From an uncultured Williamsia sp. (GTDB taxonomy: Bacteria; Actinomycetota; Actinomycetes; Mycobacteriales; Mycobacteriaceae), in contig NZ_CANLWM010000001.1 of assembly GCF_947494875.1 (NCBI RefSeq), positions 930,001 to 994,000 of the forward strand: DNA of 64,000 nucleotides, given 5' to 3'. The translations under genes and the position numbers were made by a program. The notes under the pieces are model-generated. The model had not been told where the DNA came from. It searched no databases and saw only the letters and a program-made list of their open reading frames with translations. Shown in pieces: positions 36,601-45,140 of this stretch. Numbering within the stretch: position 1 is the stretch's first letter; the number at the start of each line of letters is the position of its first letter.

Positions 36601-36968
36601 ACGGTGCCGAGCCCGAGCACCTCGTCGGCGAAGATGTAGATGTCCCAGGCGCCGACGACCGGCCAGTGGAACTCGGGGTCGAACGTCTGCCCGTAGGCCT
36701 CGAACCAGAGGACCGAGCCGAGCAGGAAGCCGACCATGACCAGCCAGTGCGCCCAGCCGACGGTGCGGAACTTCACCATCCGGGTGTGCCCGGCGAACTC
36801 CTTGACCATCGTCAGGAAGCGCGGGACGACAGGTGTGAACCGGTTCGGCGCCTTCTGTCCGATCAGGATCTGACGCACGGTGTGCGTCACGCCCTGCACG
36901 AAGTACGCCCAGCACACGATGCTGAGCGCGGCGGCGACGGTCCCGATGGTGATTGTCGTGGCATTCAC
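33654..36968 (-). CDS. Membrane Fe-S oxidoreductase, Rv0338c type, with repetitive C-terminal tail
   Basis: The 1104-aa protein has N-terminal membrane helices (residues ~5-240, NarI-like). A dicluster 4Fe-4S module follows (CTECGRCQSQCP near 297, CTNCGACVEQCP near 400). Two CCG-type HdrD/GlpC domains come next (VGCAGAFEDR, then TGDSARR and TCAHCF; HDPCFLGRHN and MCCGAGGARMWMEE). The last ~300 residues are a Pro/Ala/Ser-rich tail with five copies of a GFGM-x-KRPGQ motif. It probably passes electrons between a quinone pool and an unknown partner. GTG 36968 has an AGAGAGG site upstream. The M. tuberculosis homolog Rv0338c is considered essential and is shorter. Confidence 0.85.
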   Translation of the reverse strand: MNATTITIGTVAAALSIVCWAYFVQGVTHTVRQILIGQKAPNRFTPVVPRFLTMVKEFAGHTRMVKFRTVGWAHWLVMVGFLLGSVLWFEAYGQTFDPEFHWPVVGAWDIYIFADEVLGLGTVIGIVVLMVIRQLNHPRRAERLSRFSGSGFGAAYFVEAVVLLEGLGMIFVKTFKIASGVEDPPIWTSFFTHYLAMAFQGIDPFWVCIAAVIKLMSGMVWLAVVGRNITWGVAWHRFSAFFNIYFKREADGSVALGAAKPMTSRGKVLDMEEADPDVDLFGAGKIEDFSWKGWLDFSTCTECGRCQSQCPAWNTGKPLSPKLLITSLRDHANAKAPYLLAGGKTDMGGDEVGLVDADGNPDEARIAKIPEKARVEAERPLVGPSEGITGGGVIDPDTLWSCTNCGACVEQCPVDIEHVDHIIDMRRYQVLIESDFPSELAGLFKNLENKGNPWGQNASTRNNWIDEMDIEIPVFGETVDTFEGFEYLFWVGCAGAFEDRAKKTTKAVAELLDIAAVNFLVLGQGETCTGDSARRAGNEFLFQMLAQQNIETIGEVFATAPEQKRKIVVTCAHCFNALGNEYPQLGAKYEVVHHTQLLNRLVRDKRLIPVAPVAEDVTYHDPCFLGRHNKVYSEPRALMAASGSALREMPRHGERSMCCGAGGARMWMEESIGKRINLDRVDEALSTLPANGGDEDKKQKIATGCPFCRVMLSDGTTAKTSGTDREDKVEVVDVSQLLLESVTRGAPEIRRGGRYLGPVVTSDGQVSEETQKDEAAHAVTATTTAAEPAEAAAEATGTAPAAPKPTVGLGMGKGMKRPGQKAPAGDAEKPAGTGGTPAKTASGDTADTTATAAAPAEPKSAGFGMAKGLKRPGQKAAAPAAAPAEKAEPAESTGSAETTAAAPAPEPKAKGFGMGAAKRPGQKAASGDGQKATAPAAAPAEKAEPSEPESEPASQTTDSAQKSEPTAEASSESVAEKPAPAAKSAGFGMGAAKRPGQRSAAASNGTGSAPSSNGSSSNGSSANGSSANGTSSTEDTSDASESSAHANGDNATEASDGETNDSSDSTTPATSNGSDDGDRVVSETGPAKSAGFGIAAGKKRPGRG

Positions 36969-37028
36969 GGCAGTCGGCCTCTCTGGTCAGGGCTCGCTGG
37001 CCTGGGCCCCTCACGAGAGAATGCCCGG

Positions 37029-37045
37029 GTTACCTGTCAGTAAAC
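37029..37045. promoter_or_regulatory. Imperfect palindrome, possible repressor operator
   Basis: GTTACCTGTCAGTAAAC is a 17-bp palindrome around one central base (GTTnnCTGnCAGnnAAC). It lies in the 116-bp gap upstream of the Fe-S oxidoreductase start. Its form resembles TetR-family operators of Mycobacteriales. No regulator gene is adjacent. Confidence 0.35.
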
Positions 37046-37084
37046 GGTACGACCCGGACGCGTCACCGCGCAGTGAAGGTCAGC

Positions 37085-38296
37085 CTAAGTTGCCTGCGCA
37101 GAGCGCCGAAACGCCACGCGGGGACGACCTGTGAGATACAGCGCACCCGGTGCCCGGCGGAGACCCTCGGCGACGACGAGGGTGATCGAGACCGTGAGGA
37201 CGTAGACGACGGCCGTGGCCCACGGTGACCCGAGATGCTGTTCGAACCATCCGACCGGGGTGTTCGGGTTGCCCCGCGGCAGGATCAGCAGCTGCAGCAC
37301 GAACACGTGCGACAGGAAGATCGCGAACGAACGGTTGGAGGCGTACGCGACCACGCGGTTGAACCGCGGCGTCCTGTCGCGACGGTCGGACCACCACACG
37401 GCCGCCGCGTAGAGGGCGGCGATCGCGCACAGGATGAACGGCTGCAGGGTCGGCTGGAGCGCGAAGCTCGCGTCGGCCGGGGTCTCCCCACCGTCGAGAC
37501 GCATCACGTAGGTGACGAGCCCGAACACCGCCGACAGGGTCAGCGCCCCGAGGATCCACCAGCCCCGGCCGCGGAGGAACGCGTCGACCCGATCGCGGTG
37601 GACGGCGCACACCGCACCCAGGAACACGAAGAACTGGTACGGCAGGAACGTCGAGTAGGCGTGCCACCAGTTCTGTGCGATCCAACTGCCGGGCGGCAGG
37701 TGCGGCGCCAGGTGTCGGATCGCGAGGAGGACACCCATCTGCACCGCGAAACTCGCCGCCAGCAGCAGTCGATGGTGGTTCCGCGTGGCCCGCACGACCC
37801 ACAGGATCAGCGGGAAGAGCAGATAGAACTGGATGATCACGAAGATGAAGTAGAGGTGGAAGCCCGACGTCCCCCAGGCCAGTCCCTTCGCGAGATCCGG
37901 CAGCGAGAACGGCAGCTCGCTCCATCCCGAGGTCTGCACCACGCCGAAGGCCCAGTAGACGATCGACCAGATGAGGTAGGGGATCGCCACCAGCTTCAGG
38001 CGACGCGACCAGAACTGCCAGGTCGAGAAGTCCTCCTTGGCGTAGTTGCCGTACATGAGGACGAAGCCGGTGAGGAAGAAGAACGAGTTGCGGGTGAAGT
38101 GCCCGGCCATGCCGAGGCCGTTGGTGACCACACCGTCGGTGGCGTTGGTGTTGGTCAGCACGTGACAGAAGATCACCAGCAGGAACGTCGAACCCCGGAC
38201 CAGGTCGAGTTGGTGCAGATGAGCCCGTCGAGCGCGCGTCGACGTCGCCGGCGCGGTGGTCGCGGTCGGCGCGGTGGTGCGCAGGGCCGTGGTCAT
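37085..38296 (-). CDS. Acyltransferase 3 family membrane protein
   Basis: The 403-aa protein has about 10 membrane helices and family motifs near the start (HLHQLDLVRGSTFLLVIFCHV, then NSFFFLTGFVLMYGNY, FWSRRLKLVAIPYLIWS). It is more like the fungal/actinobacterial acyltransferase branch than the copy at 28032. The substrate is unknown; envelope glycolipid or polysaccharide O-acylation is likely. TAGCTT at 38341-38336 on the minus strand is a possible -10 box about 40 bp upstream of ATG 38296. An overlapping longer frame in the same DNA lacks any hydrophobic pattern and was rejected. Confidence 0.8.
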   Translation of the reverse strand: MTTALRTTAPTATTAPATSTRARRAHLHQLDLVRGSTFLLVIFCHVLTNTNATDGVVTNGLGMAGHFTRNSFFFLTGFVLMYGNYAKEDFSTWQFWSRRLKLVAIPYLIWSIVYWAFGVVQTSGWSELPFSLPDLAKGLAWGTSGFHLYFIFVIIQFYLLFPLILWVVRATRNHHRLLLAASFAVQMGVLLAIRHLAPHLPPGSWIAQNWWHAYSTFLPYQFFVFLGAVCAVHRDRVDAFLRGRGWWILGALTLSAVFGLVTYVMRLDGGETPADASFALQPTLQPFILCAIAALYAAAVWWSDRRDRTPRFNRVVAYASNRSFAIFLSHVFVLQLLILPRGNPNTPVGWFEQHLGSPWATAVVYVLTVSITLVVAEGLRRAPGALYLTGRPRVAFRRSAQAT

Positions 38297-38483
38297 CGTG
38301 CTGCTCGAGACGTCGTCGGGGGCGGGGTGCGGTCGAAGCTACCAACGCCGGACCCGATGACCCATTCCCGTGACCTGCGCCACAGGCATCCCGGACGACG
38401 GCGGGACTCGGGCGACGCGGACATGGTGGCCACCCTGACGCCCGAACCTGTGAGAAGCCTGGACGCCGCCTGGGCAGCGCCGG

Positions 38484-39527
38484 TCAGGACGTCGAGCGCG
38501 CCGTCCGTGCGATGAGGTCGACGACGGTCGGGAACGCAGGGGATCCCTTCGTGACCAGGGCCGAGTGCGTCTGACCGGGCAGCAGGCGCAGCGTGGCGTG
38601 GCCCCCGGCGCGTTTCACGGCGTCGACATAGGTGAGCGACTGCGTCGGGGAGACGACGGTGTCCGCGGTGCCGTGCACGACGAGCACGGGGACCGTCGGG
38701 TCGATGTTCTCGATGGGGTCGACGGTGCGGTAGCGGTCGGGCACCTGGGCCGGGGTGCCGCCGAGGATGCGGGTCACCCGCGTGTCGCCGCGCTGCGCCG
38801 CCAGCCGCATGTTCAGCGGCCCGGCGAGCGAGACGATGCGGTTCGGCTGCCACAGCGGCTCGGAGCCCACCTGCTGGGTGCGCAGGCGGCCGCGCGTACC
38901 GACCCACACCGCGAGCTGGGCACCCGCGGAGTGCCCGACGACCGTCGACGACGACGCGTCGATGTCGGGGTTCTCGCGGTCGAGGGTGGGGACGAAGTCG
39001 GTGGCCGCGGCGACATCGGTGAAGGTGGTCGGCCACCCACCGCCGGACCCGAGACGGCGGTACTCGATGTTGAAGACGGCGAGCCCCTTCACGGCGAGGG
39101 CGCGCGCCAGCGGGTCGAACGTGGCCGCGCTGTACCGCGACGTCCACCCACCGCCGTGGATCAGCACCACCAGGGGCAGCGAGTCGCGGGCGTGCGCACC
39201 CGCGGGCAGGTACAGATCCCCGTAGTTCTGGCGGGGGTCCGGGGGAGGGGGTTCGTCCGCGGGCGCCCGAGGGATGTCGGCGCCGCTCTCGGCCACCGGC
39301 GCGGAGAGGTAGTCGTAGCGCTTCACGATCACCGGCGGGAGTGGCCCGGTGGTCGCGCCGACCGCGGTGTGGGCGGCGGGACGCGACGTCGAGTCCCCGT
39401 GACGGAGCGCCACGACCACGACGGACGTCACGCACACGACGGCCAGGAGCCCGGCGACGGCGGCGACCACGGGTAGGCGGGAACCCCATCTGAGGACCGG
39501 ACGGAGGAAGCGGGACACGCGACGCAT
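38484..39527 (-). CDS. Membrane-anchored alpha/beta hydrolase (esterase)
   Basis: The 347-aa protein has an N-terminal membrane helix or signal anchor (residues ~18-45). An alpha/beta hydrolase domain follows, with oxyanion motif LIHGGGW near residue 121, nucleophile motif VGHSAGAQ near 196, the acid region VVHGTADTVV and the C-terminal His in PGQTHSAL. This is the esterase/lipase (BD-FAE-like) branch. ATG 39527 was chosen because a TATCGT box (39543-39538, minus) would give a very short or leaderless transcript; ATG 39617 would add 30 residues and reach the HspR-box region. Confidence 0.75.
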   Translation of the reverse strand: MRRVSRFLRPVLRWGSRLPVVAAVAGLLAVVCVTSVVVVALRHGDSTSRPAAHTAVGATTGPLPPVIVKRYDYLSAPVAESGADIPRAPADEPPPPDPRQNYGDLYLPAGAHARDSLPLVVLIHGGGWTSRYSAATFDPLARALAVKGLAVFNIEYRRLGSGGGWPTTFTDVAAATDFVPTLDRENPDIDASSSTVVGHSAGAQLAVWVGTRGRLRTQQVGSEPLWQPNRIVSLAGPLNMRLAAQRGDTRVTRILGGTPAQVPDRYRTVDPIENIDPTVPVLVVHGTADTVVSPTQSLTYVDAVKRAGGHATLRLLPGQTHSALVTKGSPAFPTVVDLIARTARSTS

Positions 39528-39621
39528 GGCGGCGACGACGATACGCGCGGACCCGCCGGGGTGCCGACCGCCGAGAGCTCGGGGAACAAACCCACGGGCG
39601 ACCCCGTTGGCAAGCATGAAA

Positions 39622-39642
39622 CCTGAGCGACAAAGACTCAAG
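39622..39642. promoter_or_regulatory. HAIR-type HspR operator
   Basis: CCTGAGC-N7-ACTCAAG matches the HAIR consensus CTTGAGT-N7-ACTCAAG (one half perfect, the other 5 of 7) with the exact 7-bp spacing. It sits just upstream of the -35 of dnaK. The encoded HspR (43585-44004) should bind here and repress dnaK at normal temperature. Confidence 0.8.
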
Positions 39643-39647
39643 AGAAG

Positions 39648-39696
39648 TTGACGCCCTGCGAATCCGCGGGTACTACTTGAGTCGTCCACGCTGAGG
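39648..39696 (+). promoter_or_regulatory. dnaK promoter with second HAIR half site
   Basis: TTGACG (39648-39653), a 17-bp spacer and TACTAC (39671-39676) form a housekeeping-type promoter. A perfect HAIR half site CTTGAGT (39676-39682) overlaps the -10/start region, followed after 7 bp by a poor second half. With the upstream box, HspR could cover both sides of the promoter. Confidence 0.65.
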
Positions 39697-39765
39697 TTCC
39701 ACACGACCATCGCAGACAGGTCGTCGGACATGACCCGGCGACACGCAACACAGGAGGCAACAGGA

Positions 39766-41612
<1,847 letters not shown>

Positions 41613-41616
<4 letters not shown>

Positions 41617-42272
41617 CCGCACAGGGACCGGGCACGCCCGAGGAGCCGGTGACCGTGACCGATCGGCGCCGCATCGATCCCGAGACGGGGGAGGTGCGGG
41701 CCGAGTCGGCCACCACCGACACCGCGTCGGACGTGGACCCGGATCAGGCCGCGGACGTCGCCGACGGTGACGTGACCGTCGATCCCGACGGTCTCGACAC
41801 CGACGGGGCGGCACAGGCGGATCCCGCCGCCGAGGCTGCGCCGGATCCTGCCGCCGCGCAGTCGGAGAAGGAGGCCGAGCTGTTGGCCGACCTGCAGCGA
41901 CTGCAGGCCGAGTACGCCAACTACCGGCGTCGCGCCGACCGCGAGCGGCAGGGTGCCGTCGAGACGGGCAAGGCGAACCTGATGAACGCCCTGCTCCCCG
42001 TCCTCGACGACCTCGACCGGGCCCGTGCGCACGGCGACCTCGAGGCCGGACCGCTGAAGGGTGTGGCCGACAAGATCGCCGACACCCTGAAGGGCCAGGG
42101 CCTCACCGCCTTCGGCGCCGAGGGCGACGCGTTCGACCCGGCGCTGCATGAGGCCGTCCAGCACGACGGCGAGGGTGCCGAGCCGGTCATCGGGCAGGTG
42201 TACCGCCAGGGCTATCGCCTCGGCGAGCGCCTGTTGCGGACCGCGATGGTCACCGTCACCGACGCGTCCTGA
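41613..42272 (+). CDS. grpE: Nucleotide exchange factor GrpE
   Basis: The 219-aa protein has an acidic, disordered N-terminus (~75 residues), a long coiled-coil helix ([28 protein letters not shown]) broken at the usual place, and the C-terminal beta wing ending [16 protein letters not shown]. It releases ADP from DnaK. GTG 41613 overlaps the dnaK stop. Confidence 0.96.
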
Positions 42273-42345
42273 CACGACACGATGCCGACCCCGTGACGAC
42301 CGCCTGCCTGCGACACTGGTGGCGGTCGGCGCGGGGTCGGCCCCG

Positions 42346-42366
42346 TCGGTGCCGAGGAGGCACCGA
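42346..42366 (+). promoter_or_regulatory. Hairpin in the grpE-dnaJ gap
   Basis: TCGGTGCC (42346-42353) and GGCACCGA (42359-42366) form a perfect 8-bp stem with a 5-nt loop in the 137-bp gap between grpE and dnaJ. There is no U tract. It could attenuate, or serve as an RNA processing/stability element that lowers dnaJ relative to dnaK. Confidence 0.4.
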
Positions 42367-42409
42367 CACACACACGACAACGATCCACACAGACAGGAGG
42401 TGACGCCCG

Positions 42410-43588
42410 ATGGCTCCCCAACGGGAATGGTTGGAACAGGACTTCTACAAGGACCTGGGCGTCGCTTCGGACGCCTCGGCCGACGAGATCAAGAAGGCCT
42501 ACCGCAAACTCGCGCGTGAGCTCCACCCCGACGCCAATCCGGGTGACGCGGCCGCCGAGGCACGGTTCAAGCGCGTCTCGGAGGCGCACAGCGTCCTGGG
42601 CGACCCCGCCAAGCGCAAGGAGTACGACGAGACCCGTCGAGCCTTCGCCGGCGGCGCGTTCCGGGGCAACGGCGGAGCCGGCGGGTTCCCCGGCGGCTAC
42701 ACCCGCACAACCGATTTCGGTAACGGCGGCTTCGACGTCAGCGACCTGTTCGGGGGCGGTGGCGCGGGTGGCGCCGACATCGGCGACCTGTTCGGCGGTC
42801 TCTTCAACCGCTCGCCGCGGTCGTCGTCACGCCCCAAGCGCGGCAACGACCTCGAGGCGGAGACCACGCTCGGCTTCCGCGACGCGGCGCGCGGCACCAC
42901 GGTGTCACTGTCGCTGACATCGCCCTCGCCGTGCACCACCTGCCACGGCAGCGGTGCGAAGCCGGGCACGAGCCCCCGTGTGTGCCCCACCTGCAACGGC
43001 GCGGGCGTGGTGAGTCGCAACCAGGGGCACTTCGGCTTCAGTGAGCCCTGCTCGGACTGCCAGGGGACCGGCTCGAAGATCGACGAGCCCTGCCCCGACT
43101 GCTCCGGCAACGGCGTGACCGTCCGGACCCGCACGATCAACGTGCGGATCCCGGTCGGCGTCGAGGACGGACAGCGGATCCGGCTCGCAGGCCAGGGCGA
43201 GGCCGGGTTGCGCGGCGCGCCCTCCGGCGACCTGTATGTCACCGTGCACGTCGGTGACGACAAGGTCTTCACGCGGTCGGGCAACGACCTGAAGGTCGAG
43301 CTGCCGGTGAGCTTCGGCGAGATCATGCTCGGCGCCACGGTGTCCGTCCCCACGTTGGACGGCACCGTCGGTCTGAAGATCCCGCCGAACACCGCCGACG
43401 GTCGCACCTTGCGCGTCCGCGGACGGGGTGTGCCGAAGCGGTCCGGCGGTGCCGGCGACCTGCTGGTGACCGTCAAGGTCGCCGTGCCGTCGTCGCTCGG
43501 CCCCGATGCCCTGGCGAAGCTGCGGGAGTACGCCGACGCCGAACGCGCCGACGGTTTCCGCCCACGGGAGGGATGGGGTGATCAGTGA
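42410..43588 (+). CDS. dnaJ: Chaperone DnaJ (type I)
   Basis: The 392-aa protein has a J domain with HPD at residues 39-41, a Gly/Phe-rich region (~80-135), four CxxCxGxG zinc repeats ([32 protein letters not shown]) and the C-terminal client-binding domains. It stimulates DnaK ATPase. A perfect AGGAGGTGA ribosome site is centred about 10 nt before ATG 42410. The order directly before hspR matches DnaJ1 of mycobacteria. Confidence 0.97.
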   Translation: MAPQREWLEQDFYKDLGVASDASADEIKKAYRKLARELHPDANPGDAAAEARFKRVSEAHSVLGDPAKRKEYDETRRAFAGGAFRGNGGAGGFPGGYTRTTDFGNGGFDVSDLFGGGGAGGADIGDLFGGLFNRSPRSSSRPKRGNDLEAETTLGFRDAARGTTVSLSLTSPSPCTTCHGSGAKPGTSPRVCPTCNGAGVVSRNQGHFGFSEPCSDCQGTGSKIDEPCPDCSGNGVTVRTRTINVRIPVGVEDGQRIRLAGQGEAGLRGAPSGDLYVTVHVGDDKVFTRSGNDLKVELPVSFGEIMLGATVSVPTLDGTVGLKIPPNTADGRTLRVRGRGVPKRSGGAGDLLVTVKVAVPSSLGPDALAKLREYADAERADGFRPREGWGDQ

Positions 43589-44004
43589 TGCCGGGCAAGA
43601 ACCGTGACGAACGGCCCACGGACGGCGCCACGTTCATGATCTCGGTGGCCGCGGAACTCGCGGGCATGCACGCACAGACCCTGCGGACCTACGACCGCCT
43701 CGGGCTCGTGCGTCCCCAGCGGGCGGCCGGCGGCGGCCGGCGCTACTCGCAGCGTGACGTCGACCTGCTCCGCGAGGTGCAGCGGCTGTCGCAGGACGAG
43801 GGCGTCAACCTCGAGGGCATCAAACGCATCATCGATCTGACCAACCACGTCGACGCCTTGTCGGCCCGGGTCCGTGAGCTGGAGGCCGAGTTGGCCGCCG
43901 CGCGTGCCGACACCCGCCGGCGCCACGGCGGCGAACTGGTGCCGGTCCCGCGTACCAGTGCGCTCGTCGTGTGGCAACCCCGTCGCAAGCGTGCGGACTC
44001 GTAG
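43585..44004 (+). CDS. hspR: Heat-shock repressor HspR (MerR family)
   Basis: The 139-aa protein has a MerR-type winged helix ([21 protein letters not shown], then [22 protein letters not shown]) and a C-terminal coiled coil, as in HspR. It represses the dnaK operon through HAIR boxes, with DnaK as co-repressor in studied actinobacteria. GTG 43585 overlaps the dnaJ stop; the adjacent ATG 43588 is an equally possible start. Confidence 0.95.
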   Translation: MMPGKNRDERPTDGATFMISVAAELAGMHAQTLRTYDRLGLVRPQRAAGGGRRYSQRDVDLLREVQRLSQDEGVNLEGIKRIIDLTNHVDALSARVRELEAELAAARADTRRRHGGELVPVPRTSALVVWQPRRKRADS

Positions 44005-44015
44005 CAGCCGGCGCG

Positions 44016-44799
44016 TCACGGGTCGTCGGGGAGCGGACCGGGGCGTCCGAGGAGGAATCGCTGGGCGAGCTCACCCCCACACTCGACGATGGCGGTCAGT
44101 TCCGCGCACGTCTCCACCCCCTCGAACGAGCACTGCGTCCCGGCGTCCCGGCTGAAGGTGACCATCGCTCGAGCGATCGCTTGTCGGGTGGGATCGGCGT
44201 CGATCCCGTGGGCGAACGTCGCGTCGATCTTGATCAGATCGGGCTGCACGGTGAGGATCTGACGGAGTCCGGCGTGACCCGTCCCGACGTCGTCGAGGGC
44301 GAGGCGCGTGCCGGCGGTGCGGAGATCGATCAGTGCGCAGTGGACGGCGTCCCCGACCTCGATCGCGGCTTCCCTCGGTGATCTCGACGACGATCGCTCG
44401 GTCGTCACCGGCGGTCAGCAGAGCCTGGACGGCCCCGTCGAGCACGCAGCCGGGGGAGACGTTGACGGCCACGAACTTGTCGGGCGGGATGTGCGCGGTC
44501 TCGGCCAGCGCGCGGCTGAGGGCCGCCGCCTCGAGCTCCGCGGACAGCCCGAGCGTGGCGGCGGCACGAAACCACACGTCGGGCGGGCCGCCGTGGTCGA
44601 ATCGCGACAATGCCTCGTACCCGACCACCGCGTGGTCGGAGCATCGACGGATCGGCTGATAGACGATGGTGGGTCCGCCGGAGTCGACGACCGTGACTAT
44701 GTCGCGAGCGCCGACGTCGGACCGGTGAGCGCCGCGGGGATCGGAGGATCGCTCCGCGGCGCCCGGTCGGGATGAGCGCAAGGGGTGATGCGATTCCAC
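44016..44799 (-). pseudogene. Frameshifted EAL-domain gene
   Basis: Two overlapping minus-strand frames together encode one EAL domain. The upstream frame carries IVYQPIRRC, YEALSRF, NVSPG and VVEITE. The downstream frame continues with REAAIEV, DDVGTGHAGLRQIL, LIKIDATF and FEGVETC up to the stop at 44016. The break is at about 44370-44376, where ACCGAGGGAAGCC replaces the ACCGAGCGGGAAGCC expected for TEREA, a net loss of two bases. Key EAL residues survive on both sides, so the mutation is recent or is a sequencing error. GTG 44799 (AGGACA upstream) is the preferred start; the frame extends to ATG 44913. There is no frame-shifting heptamer to suggest programmed frameshifting. Confidence 0.75.
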
Positions 44800-45140
44800 A
44801 GTGGATGTCCTGGGACTCGGGAGACCGACACCCTCGACTGTCACCCACCCGGCTGTGGATGGAGACCGGTGAGACGAGGACATCGATGAATCGATGGTCC
44901 GTCCGACCTGCACTCGAGAGAGTGAGGTCCCGGAGGGGAGTGCAGCCGGTCCGGCCTCGGCGCTGTGAGTGCGCGGTCGTGGGCAAGCTGTGGGCGCCCG
45001 GAACTCGCATCAGGAACGCCGCGTGGCAGGTCTTCCTCGCAGGATTGCGACTAGGAAATCGAGATTACCGCACGCTTGCCCGACAGTCGAGGTCCTCCGC
45101 TGACCACCTCGGTCCCGAGGCGTTGTGCGCCTGACGGCTC

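Noticed and set aside
37080-38345. Overlapping 421-codon frame in the acyltransferase region
   Set aside because: It lacks any hydrophobic pattern or motif, while the neighbouring frame gives a clear acyltransferase 3 protein.
44016-44799. Programmed ribosomal frameshift in the EAL gene
   Set aside because: No slippery heptamer or downstream stimulatory structure is visible at the junction. A two-base loss explains the shift.
44772-45134. A 120-codon plus-strand frame after the broken EAL gene
   Set aside because: It begins antisense to the EAL gene, is Arg/Ser-rich and has no recognisable domain or ribosome site. The 44914-45140 gap is treated as empty.
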